Of a stretch of 5,366 bases of DNA, positions 1-5,072 are shown piece by piece; within the stretch, counting starts at the first letter, position 1; each line of letters begins with the position of its first letter. Source of the DNA: Chloroflexota bacterium (GTDB lineage: Bacteria; Chloroflexota; Dehalococcoidia; Lucifugimonadales; JAPUKM01); the NCBI GenBank assembly GCA_027295645.1, contig JAPUKM010000162.1, positions 1 through 5,366 of the forward strand. The letters run 5' to 3'. A program made the position numbers and the translations under genes. Under the pieces are notes generated by a model that worked only from the letters and a program-made list of their open reading frames with translations, had not been told where the DNA came from and made no database searches.

Positions 1-573
1 GGCAAGGATGTTGAACCGCGCACCCTCGGCGGCAGCCGTGCGGGTCAGGCCAAGGATCCCGGCCTTCGCTGCCGCGTAGTTGGCATTACCGAAGGCGCCG
101 TTGGCCGCGCCCGATGAGATGGTGACGATCTTGCGGGCTGCAGGGGTGTCCCCACGGTCCATCTCCTGCCCGGCTTGCTCCCGCATGTAGCGAATGGCCT
201 CCCTGACCGCCCAGAAGGTCCCGGTCAGGTGGACGTCTATAATGGTCTGCCACTGCTCGTCGGTCATCTTATGAATAACACCGCCCCATGGGAACCCGGC
301 ACAGGTGACCACGTAGTCCAGGCCGCCGAACGTATCTTCGGCCAGCTTCACAAGCTGGCTGGCAAGCGAAGATTGTACCACCGAGCCCGCCAATCCGACT
401 GCTTCGGCACCCTGAGACTTGATTGCCTGGACAGTCTCCTGGAGCGGAGCTTCGTCAAGATCATTAATGACAATACCTGCTGCGCCCTCTTCAGCTAGCC
501 TGAGAGCGGTCTGACGGCCAATGCCGCGGCCACCACCAGTGATCACCGCTACCTTGCCCTGGATCCCTCTCAT
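1..573 (-). CDS. SDR family NAD(P)-dependent oxidoreductase, MFE-2-like (C-terminus cut by window edge)
   Basis: The frame is open from the ATG at 573 to base 1, giving 191 residues; roughly the last third of the enzyme lies outside the window. The Rossmann dinucleotide-binding motif TGGGRGIG is at residues 12-19 and a CAG turn (NAG equivalent) at 91-93. The catalytic Ser is 153 or 154, Tyr166 and Lys170 form YAAAK, and the NANYAAAKAGILGLT stretch is typical. Two details point to the dehydrogenase part of peroxisomal multifunctional enzyme 2 and its bacterial relatives: VINDLD after the second strand, and DVHLTG at 113-118, with His where most SDRs have the tetrad Asn. A 3-hydroxyacyl-CoA or similar hydroxy/keto substrate is therefore inferred. 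The start is fixed by AAGGAGG (bases 581-587) seven or so bases upstream. It follows the 659-1420 SDR gene by 85 bp on the same strand, so cotranscription is likely. The family call is sure; the substrate is not. Confidence 0.93.
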   Translation of the reverse strand, partial: MRGIQGKVAVITGGGRGIGRQTALRLAEEGAAGIVINDLDEAPLQETVQAIKSQGAEAVGLAGSVVQSSLASQLVKLAEDTFGGLDYVVTCAGFPWGGVIHKMTDEQWQTIIDVHLTGTFWAVREAIRYMREQAGQEMDRGDTPAARKIVTISSGAANGAFGNANYAAAKAGILGLTRTAAAEGARFNILA

Positions 574-580
574 GTGCGTC

Positions 581-587
581 CCTCCTT
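581..587 (-). promoter_or_regulatory. Ribosome binding site of the second SDR gene
   Basis: AAGGAGG on the minus strand, seven bases before the ATG at 573. It is a near-perfect anti-Shine-Dalgarno match and shows that the gene is translated independently of the upstream SDR gene, despite the 85-bp gap. Confidence 0.85.
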
Positions 588-658
588 CGTCGGATGCCAG
601 CAAGCGCCGCTTCATAGCATTCATCAGCCCTCAGTACACCGACACAAACTGCTCCCTA

Positions 659-1420
659 CTATACCTTTGGGCCGCCGTCTACGCTTATGGTCTCCCCGTT
701 CACGAAGGAGCCCGCGTCCGATGCCAGGAAGAGATTCATATAGGCTATTTCATCGGGCCGCCCGATCCGGCCAAGAGCGTTGTTGTCACCTCCCACGTCC
801 GGGTCCAGCCCCGCTTTCAACATCGCTCGTCTGCGCCCCTCGCTATCGATGCCCCCTGGGGCAATAGCGTTGACTCTTATTCCATATTTGCCCCACTCAC
901 CGGCGGTGAGGCGGGTCAGCTGGATCAGTCCGGCCTTGGCTGAACCGTAGGCTGCCACCCCAAGGGAGGCCTTGAACCCTATGCCGGAGGAGATGTTAAT
1001 TATAGCGCCGCCCCCCTTTTCTACCATGACTTTCCCCACCGCCTGAGTGCAGAGGAAGGGGCCCCGTAGGTTCAGGTTCAAGATCTTGTCCCAGAACTCT
1101 ACGGATATGTCCTCTATCAGCGCATTGTAGCTGCCGCCGGCGCAGTTCACGAGAATGTCTATGGTATGGAACTCCTCCGTACTGTGCTTCACCATGGCCG
1201 TGACCTCCTCCGGGACACGTACATCGACCTTCACGGGCAGGGCACGGCCGCCGATGGCACGCACCTCCTCAGCCACCTTTTCGGCGCTCTCGAGCCTCAG
1301 GTCGGCTAGGACTGTGTGGGCGCCGAACTCGGCGAAGACCAGCGCCGTGGCCCGGCCTATGCCGCTGCCGGCGCCGGTGATGACGGCCACCCGCCCCGTC
1401 AGATCAAAGCGATTATTCAT
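659..1420 (-). CDS. SDR family oxidoreductase, FabG-like, complete
   Basis: The 253-residue protein is the usual length for a classical short-chain dehydrogenase, a cytoplasmic NAD(P)-dependent alcohol/ketone oxidoreductase. Visible elements in order are the TGAGSGIG nucleotide motif (15-22), Asp40 at the end of strand 2 (usually a sign of NAD(H) preference), NCAG (92-95) and the tetrad Asn117 in LNLRG. They continue with catalytic Ser145, Tyr158 and Lys162 (YGSAK), the PGG turn (188-190) and the C-terminal NGETISVDGG signature (241-250). All catalytic residues are intact. The ATG at 1420 is preferred over an in-frame TTG two codons upstream (1426) because GAGGTG at 1428-1433 is properly spaced only for the ATG. 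It is first in a probable two-gene unit with the MFE-2-like SDR. The substrate cannot be told from sequence; 3-oxoacyl, sugar alcohol and other hydroxy compounds are all possible. Confidence 0.95.
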   Translation of the reverse strand: MNNRFDLTGRVAVITGAGSGIGRATALVFAEFGAHTVLADLRLESAEKVAEEVRAIGGRALPVKVDVRVPEEVTAMVKHSTEEFHTIDILVNCAGGSYNALIEDISVEFWDKILNLNLRGPFLCTQAVGKVMVEKGGGAIINISSGIGFKASLGVAAYGSAKAGLIQLTRLTAGEWGKYGIRVNAIAPGGIDSEGRRRAMLKAGLDPDVGGDNNALGRIGRPDEIAYMNLFLASDAGSFVNGETISVDGGPKV

Positions 1421-1427
1421 AGTCAAG

Positions 1428-1433
1428 CACCTC
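1428..1433 (-). promoter_or_regulatory. Ribosome binding site deciding the start of the first SDR gene
   Basis: GAGGTG on the minus strand ends seven bases before the ATG at 1420, but only one base before the alternative TTG at 1426. It therefore selects the ATG. Confidence 0.7.
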
Positions 1434-1449
1434 GTAGCTCATATTCCCA

Positions 1450-1472
1450 ATTGGCCACTGAAGGAGGCCAAT
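1450..1472. repeat. Perfect 7-bp inverted repeat (ATTGGCC / GGCCAAT), possible operator
   Basis: ATTGGCC (1450-1456) and GGCCAAT (1466-1472) are exact inverted copies separated by nine bases, about 30-52 bp upstream of the ATG of the first SDR gene. This is where a repressor or activator site would sit. A further direct copy of ATTGGCC occurs at 1533-1539. No regulator gene is visible in the window. The arms are too short to exclude chance, and an RNA hairpin in the 5' leader is an alternative. Confidence 0.35.
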
Positions 1473-1494
1473 ATACGCCTAATGTAGCCTTCCT

Positions 1495-1527
1495 GCACGT
1501 GAGCGGCATGTGAGGCCCATAACGTAT
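1495..1527. repeat. Imperfect direct repeat, copy A
   Basis: This stretch begins GCACGT and ends in TGTGAGGCCC followed by ATAACGTAT. The last 19 bases (1509-1527) match copy B at 2280-2299 exactly, apart from one C fewer in the C-run. The leading GCACGT and parts of the middle also match. The copies lie in the same orientation about 770 bp apart, on either side of the small membrane-protein gene. Confidence 0.7.
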
Positions 1528-1805
1528 ATTCGATTGGCCGCTGTACCCGTCTTCCAATGATGGACGGGCTAGGTCTCTTACCGTTTCTATGGGCCGCGAT
1601 AACTCGTCACGCAAAACATCGGGGACACACAATACGAATGCTCACCCTCGATGAAATTGCGGTAGAATTCGGTAGTGCGTTACATTATTTCTCTACGCCA
1701 TGCTCAACGTTTTGAACGCTTGGCGCTTGGGCCTGGCAGAGAAGCAAGAAGATGCGGGAGAACACCGGCTAGAGGCCCTTCCGCAGAGGGCATTGGAGAA
1801 CGCTT

Positions 1806-2273
1806 TTGAAGTATTTCCTTTCGGGAGTCGGCGTCGGTATGTTGGGCCTGATTATCGCAGTCGTTGGTATTTTCCCGTTTATAGATGGGGACACCAGCAC
1901 GAAGGCTCCCAGCTATTCTTCTGCTGTATACATATTTGGCCTGGCGATAGTGTTTCTTGGGCCTTTCGTTTTTTGGTTTATTCTTCCCATCATCATAAAT
2001 ATCATCAGGCACTATCGACTTGATCTCGGAAGCAGGGTCATCTGGGGCGCGATCGGGCGTGCAATCGGCACCAATGCGACCATCGCACTAGTACCGGCCC
2101 TTCTTGGCCTTATTAGGTCCGTAGAGCAGTCCCTTGTCTGGGGAATTGTGGCGTTTGTCCTTGCTCTTCCGTTCAGTCTCTTAGTAGTCTTGCCAAGTAT
2201 ATTGCAAAGGCGTCGGCAAGAGTCAGGCCAGAGACGGGGGCCACTGCACTCCGCCGGAGATCCCCGCACGTAG
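1806..2273 (+). CDS. Small membrane protein of unknown function, four predicted helices
   Basis: I do not recognise the family. The 155-residue protein has four long hydrophobic stretches (about 4-26, 41-67, 84-103 and 109-133). They are joined by a short polar loop (27-40) and a basic segment around 68-79. The arginine-rich, hydrophilic tail (134-155) suggests a cytoplasmic C-terminus by the positive-inside rule. The start is TTG at 1806: GGAG at 1795-1798 sits seven bases upstream, an in-frame TAG at 1770-1772 closes the frame, and the next ATG (1839) would remove half of helix 1. The reading frame is supported by hydrophobic periodicity and by the ribosome binding site, not by homology. 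The gene stands alone, and a long direct repeat lies on each side of it. No catalytic or binding motif is visible. Confidence 0.7.
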   Translation: MKYFLSGVGVGMLGLIIAVVGIFPFIDGDTSTKAPSYSSAVYIFGLAIVFLGPFVFWFILPIIINIIRHYRLDLGSRVIWGAIGRAIGTNATIALVPALLGLIRSVEQSLVWGIVAFVLALPFSLLVVLPSILQRRRQESGQRRGPLHSAGDPRT

Positions 2274-2299
2274 CCGTTGTGTGAGGCCCCATAACGTAT
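2266..2299. repeat. Imperfect direct repeat, copy B, overlapping the 3' end of the membrane-protein gene
   Basis: This is the partner of 1495-1527. GCACGT lies in the last sense codons and stop codon of the membrane-protein gene, and TGTGAGGCCCC plus ATAACGTAT follows it. It also contains the start of a hairpin: CCATA (2289-2293), ACG, TATGG (2297-2301), with outer arms AGGC (2284-2287) and GCCT (2306-2309). No T-run follows, so a terminator role is weakly supported. Confidence 0.7.
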
Positions 2300-2458
2300 G
2301 GTAGAGCCTGCGGAACGATCAGGAACCGGCTATGCGGGCGAAGCGTACAAAGATTGACACGCTACCGGAGCCCGCGATTCGGATCTATCTATTTTACATC
2401 GGTTTGCTTTGGCACACCTGGAGCTGAAAAACGTTAATCACGTGCGTTATTGGCGTAT

Positions 2459-2465
2459 GAGGAGG
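2459..2465 (+). promoter_or_regulatory. Ribosome binding site of the DUF3179 gene
   Basis: GAGGAGG lies five bases before the ATG at 2471. It rules out the in-frame TTG at 2450, which would place the site inside the coding region and add seven residues ahead of the signal peptide. Confidence 0.85.
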
Positions 2466-2470
2466 ATTCT

Positions 2471-3973
2471 ATGAGGCGGCGGGGTATGCTGGGCCTGATC
2501 GTGGTAACGGCTGTAATTGGAGCCGCGTGCTCATCGAGTGAGCCTGCCACTCAACCCACACCGAACCCACCTGCTGTTCCTCAAGGGATAGATGGCAAAC
2601 AGTTGCTTGTAGATCCTGGGCAGCTCATGGCAGCAGCACTAAGCGGGGCCTACCGACGGGATAGCACCGCCATACTATCCATGGGTGCGACCGGCGACGT
2701 TTCATACATCCCGGTACTGATGGAGTTCCTTCGGCTTCCCTGGCTCTTGGATGACTCCGTCGTCTCTACCATAGGCGTTACCATGAGCCAGCTTGCCGAC
2801 ATTCCACAAGACGAGTTGCCTCCTGACTTAGGTGACTGGAACTGGTGGGTTGAGTGGATCGGCAAACACTCGGAGATACTACCCCCTGCCGGGTATGCTT
2901 CTTGGAAGGGCCAGTTCTTCTCCCGACATGTGGACCCAGCTATAGGGAATTTTTTCCGTGATGGATTGAACTCACGCATTCGATTAGAGGAGATCGTGTG
3001 GGGGGGTGTGCCCAAGGACGGCATACCAGATCTCACCAATCCGCCAGTGGTGTCACCGGAAGAGGCCACCTACCTTGAGCCGTCGGACCGTGTGTTCGGG
3101 GTCTCTCTTGGCGGGGAGCATCGGGCCTATCCACTTCGCATCCTCAACGCCCATGAGATGGCCAACGATGTGGTAGGCGGGGTGCCATTTGCCCTGGCCT
3201 ACTGAACGCTATGCGGCTCTGGAATCGTGTATTCCACAGAGATAGACGGAGAAATCCTGGAGTTCGGTACCTCAGGCCTTTTGTACCGAAGCAATAAACT
3301 GATGTACGACCGCGCCACAGAAACCCTGTGGCATCAATTTCTCGGCAAGCCCGTCCTGGGAGAGCTGGCCGATAGCGGCATCAAGCTTGAGGTCCTGCCC
3401 GTTGTCCTGACTACCTGGCAAGAGTGGTTGGCGGGCCATCATGACACAACGGTCCTTGACATAAACACCGGAGTGTATCCCGCAAGCACCTATCGCGTGG
3501 AGCAAGATTCAGGCTCGATCTACTACAACTACCGCCAGATCACAGGGACCATGTTTCCTGTATGGCAACAGAGCGACCAGCTTGCCATCAGGGAGCAGAT
3601 CCTGGGACTTAACATAAACGGACAGACAAAGGCATATTCGCTGGCCGTGCTCAAACAGGAGCCTGTGATCAACGATTCACTGGGCGGTATCAATCTGGTC
3701 GTCATCACGATCGATAAGGCGTCAGCCGCTCGGGCCTACGAAAGCGGCGATAACACGTTCTCCATGGCTGGGCCTATAGAAGTTCAGGATGGGGCGGTGG
3801 TTCTGGCTGATCAACAGGGCCACCTATGGCGCATGGAAGAGGAGGCCCTGGTGCGGGAAGACGACTCTGCGAACAGGCTTAAAAGGCTCCCCAGCCATGT
3901 GGCCTACTGGTTCGGGTGGTATGGGTTCTACCCAGATACCGATCTTTACCGCCAGCGAGACGGGTCCTCGTAG
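2471..3973 (+). CDS. DUF3179 lipoprotein with in-frame TGA, predicted selenoprotein (500 aa, Sec245)
   Basis: Read through the TGA at 3203-3205, this frame gives one 500-residue protein. Residues 1-20 form a lipoprotein signal: MRRR, a hydrophobic stretch, and GAAC with Cys20 as the likely lipidated residue. A Pro/Ser/Thr-rich linker follows (21-38), then a helical region (about 40-180) and the DUF3179 domain (about 183-495). Family hallmarks are GIPDLTNPPVVSPEEATYL (184-202), EHRAYPLRILNAHE (216-229), NDVVGGVPFALAY (232-244), then U-T-L-C-G-S-G (245-251). They continue with FGTSGLLYRSNKLMYD (265-280), ETLWHQ (284-289), LTTWQEW (313-319) and the terminal LPSHVAYWFGWYGFYPDT (473-490). Typical members have Cys-Pro-Leu-Cys where this one has TGA-Thr-Leu-Cys, so TGA replaces the first Cys. 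The second half has no plausible start of its own. Residues 208-244 and 377-413 are an internal duplication. The biochemical role of DUF3179 is unknown; the UxxC motif suggests thiol/selenol redox chemistry outside the cytoplasm. A nonsense mutation or sequencing error is the alternative. Confidence 0.85.
3203..3205 (+). other. In-frame TGA, probable selenocysteine codon
   Basis: TGA is codon 245 of the DUF3179 frame, between GCC-TAC (Ala-Tyr) and ACG-CTA-TGC (Thr-Leu-Cys). It takes the place of the first cysteine of the family's CxxC motif, one base change from TGC. The frame stays open and family-like on both sides. Cys/Sec exchange at a redox motif, followed directly by a SECIS-like hairpin, is the classic signature of a selenoprotein gene. 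Selenocysteine machinery (selA, selB, selC, selD) is not in this window, so capacity for decoding is not shown. Confidence 0.75.
3217..3241 (+). promoter_or_regulatory. Candidate bacterial SECIS element (stem-loop after the TGA)
   Basis: GGAAT (3221-3225) pairs perfectly with ATTCC (3231-3235) around the 5-nt loop CGTGT (3226-3230). A lower stem of CTCT (3217-3220) with AGAG (3238-3241) follows after a 2-nt bulge (AC) on the 3' side. The loop starts 21 nt after the TGA and has G at its second position within a GU pair, fitting the known pattern for bacterial SECIS elements recognised by SelB. Unlike the E. coli fdhF element there is no bulged U on the 5' side of the upper stem; such variation is common outside enterobacteria. 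The element lies wholly within sense codons 249-257. Confidence 0.65.
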
Positions 3974-3982
3974 CAACATGCC

Positions 3983-4005
3983 CTTGCCCGGCTCACACCG
4001 GCAGG
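3983..4005. terminator. Possible hairpin terminator between convergent genes
   Basis: CTTGCCCGG (3983-3991) can pair with CCGGCAGG (3998-4005) around the 6-nt loop CTCACA, with one bulged C and one G-T pair. It lies in the 43-bp gap between the stops of the convergent DUF3179 and aquaporin genes, where a bidirectional terminator is expected. No T-run follows on either strand, so intrinsic termination is uncertain. Confidence 0.35.
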
Positions 4006-4016
4006 ACGTTCGAACT

Positions 4017-4727
4017 TCATGGCTCTATCCTTTGTGCGACTCCGGCACGTGTTCTTCTGGAAGCATCGCCCCGAAGCCAACGGTACAAGAGCGCGCCGGC
4101 CATGGCTCCACCTAGGGGACCGACCCAGTAAATCCAATGACTGACCCATACCCAGCCCACAATTGCTGGCCCAAATGACCTGGCCGGGTTCATCGACGCT
4201 CCTGAAATCGGCCCAGCGAAGATAGCTTCAAGGCCAACGGTTCCGCCAATAGCTATTGCTGCGGTTTGTCCGACGGCTCTGACGTCCGTGGCAACTGCCA
4301 TGATGACAAACATCAGGATGAATGTCAGCGCAATTTCAAGACCGACCGACTGCAACGCGCTGCCCGCAGGCACTGTTGCTCCCATGTTGTCCACGAGGCC
4401 AAACAACAATCGGTGAGCACCGCTGGCAACAAGAGCCCCAAGCAATTGCGCGCCCCAGTACAGAGGAACGTCTCGCCAGGGAAAATGACGAGTCAGTGCA
4501 AATCCTAAGGTCACTGCGGGGTTGATGTGCGCCCCCGATATGTGCCCAGTGGCATAAATCATTGCGGCGACGATCATGCCGAAGGTAAGCCCAATTCCCA
4601 AATTGGTTACCTCGCCGCCGGAAAGACTATCGATGATAATAGCCCCAGGTCCAGCGAAGACAAGGCCGGCGGTACCGACGGACTCAGCTACGCACCGCTT
4701 CCACGTTGGATCGATCACCTCTTCCAT
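4017..4727 (-). CDS. MIP family channel, NIP-like aquaporin
   Basis: The 236-residue protein is a normal-length major intrinsic protein with six membrane helices and two half-helices. Both NPA boxes are intact: HISGAHINPAV (Asn69-Pro-Ala) and GPISGASMNPARS (Asn180-Pro-Ala, with Arg183 of the selectivity filter). The second box and its AGPISGAS lead-in resemble plant NIP and bacterial NIP-like (AqpN) channels more than AqpZ. Aligning by distance to the NPA boxes, the aromatic/arginine filter is Phe49, Ala168, Ala177, Arg183. Small residues replace the His of water-selective AqpZ, which suggests a wider pore for small uncharged solutes. Bacterial NIP-like channels are known in arsenic-resistance operons, but no ars gene is visible here. 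The ATG at 4727 is chosen because the family-like sequence begins there; the frame is open upstream to 4829, and neither start has a strong ribosome binding site. The gene ends in TGA, showing that TGA is a normal stop in this genome. Confidence 0.93.
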   Translation of the reverse strand: MEEVIDPTWKRCVAESVGTAGLVFAGPGAIIIDSLSGGEVTNLGIGLTFGMIVAAMIYATGHISGAHINPAVTLGFALTRHFPWRDVPLYWGAQLLGALVASGAHRLLFGLVDNMGATVPAGSALQSVGLEIALTFILMFVIMAVATDVRAVGQTAAIAIGGTVGLEAIFAGPISGASMNPARSFGPAIVGWVWVSHWIYWVGPLGGAMAGALLYRWLRGDASRRTRAGVAQRIEP

Positions 4728-4770
4728 AGCAGACCATTCTCTATTACTTCCCGACTCTTGTCGAAGCTCG

Positions 4771-4799
4771 TGTATTGCTCTGGACTCATTGACTGCCAA
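4771..4799 (-). promoter_or_regulatory. Weak candidate promoter for the aquaporin gene
   Basis: On the minus strand TTGGCA (4794-4799; five of six -35 consensus bases) is followed after exactly 17 bases by AATACA (4771-4776; three of six -10 bases), about 43 bp before the ATG at 4727. If real, it supports the ATG at 4727 over the longer frame starting at 4829. The -10 match is poor. Confidence 0.3.
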
Positions 4800-4931
4800 T
4801 ATGGGGTTCCGATACACTACGTACCGCATTGAGGGGTCAAGCGACTAGCCAGCTCAACAACACGGAACCAATCCCGACACCGATCTGGCACACAAGCCTA
4901 GTGGCCGGCACGGACCGCCTCCGGAGGAGCT

Positions 4932-5009
4932 ATGCTGCTAGCGCCAAGGAGTGGCCAGCCGCCTTATCCCAATCCAATGTTCCTATCACCCTGGCGAAGA
5001 AATAGGTAG
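4932..5009 (+). CDS. Possible 25-residue leader ORF upstream of katG
   Basis: An ATG at 4932 is preceded by GGAGGAG (4923-4929), a very good Shine-Dalgarno match two bases away (four from the GGAGG core). It opens a 25-codon frame ending in TAG at 5007-5009, 63 bases before the katG start. The product is proline- and arginine-rich (MLLAPRSGQPPYPNP at the start, WRRNR at the end) and matches nothing I know. It could be a translated leader affecting katG expression. The Shine-Dalgarno match could equally be a by-product of the local palindrome CCTCCGGAGG. Confidence 0.25.
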   Translation: MLLAPRSGQPPYPNPMFLSPWRRNR

Positions 5010-5072
5010 TGATCTTCTAAATTCACTCGGTTCCGAATACAGTTGCGCCATATGACCAGAAGGAGAAACGAA

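Larger units (their letters stand above)
1421..1805. other. Gene-free region between divergent SDR and membrane-protein genes
   Basis: About 385 bases with no convincing gene; short open frames on both strands lack ribosome binding sites and family-like sequence. It holds the leader of the SDR pair, an ATTGGCC inverted repeat (1450-1472) with a third copy at 1533-1539, and one copy of a long direct repeat (1495-1527). A weak promoter-like pair lies on the plus strand: TTGCGG at 1657-1662, then 18 bases, then TACATT at 1681-1686. It matches the sigma-70 consensus at only 3 and 4 of 6 positions, so it is a suggestion for the membrane-protein gene, not a call. Confidence 0.5.
4728..5072. other. 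Divergent spacer between aquaporin and katG
   Basis: About 345 bases separate the aquaporin start from the katG start. The aquaporin-side part (to 4829) is open in the aquaporin frame but does not look like family sequence. The katG side holds the palindrome CCTCCGGAGG (4918-4927), a possible 25-codon ORF (4932-5009), and the inverted pair AGTGA (5008-5012) / TCACT (5023-5027). I see no convincing Fur, PerR or OxyR site and no clear sigma-70 promoter for katG. Confidence 0.5.

Noticed and set aside
1423..1632. 69-codon minus-strand frame upstream of the first SDR gene
   Set aside because: No ribosome binding site and no recognisable protein features; it overlaps the SDR leader and the repeat elements.
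1700..2023. 107-codon plus-strand frame beginning upstream of the membrane-protein gene
   Set aside because: No ribosome binding site precedes its ATG. From about 1806 on its translation is an Arg/His/Trp-rich shadow of the membrane-protein frame. Its first 35 codons look passable, so an ancestral frameshift cannot be fully excluded, but nothing confirms it.
2354..2390. TTGACA at about 2354 as the -35 box of the DUF3179 gene
   Set aside because: The hexamer is perfect but no acceptable -10 box lies 16-19 bases downstream; the nearest AT-rich stretch is about 26 bases away.
2411..2426. Sigma-54-like spacing (TGG, ten bases, GC) before the DUF3179 gene
   Set aside because: The -24 part TGGCAC is good, but the -12 part reads GAGC instead of TTGC, and no enhancer-binding regulator is visible. 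A chance match is more likely.
2650..3069. 139-codon minus-strand frame inside the DUF3179 gene
   Set aside because: It is antisense to well-supported coding sequence, has no ribosome binding site, and has a low-complexity, Ser-rich shadow composition.
3227..3973. Second half of the DUF3179 frame as a separate gene starting at GTG 3227
   Set aside because: The start lies in the middle of conserved family sequence, has no convincing ribosome binding site, and would leave two halves of one domain. Readthrough of the TGA explains both pieces better.
4008..4015. Palindrome GTTCGAAC between the convergent genes
   Set aside because: Eight bases only, and it overlaps no known site type; such palindromes are expected by chance in a window of this size.
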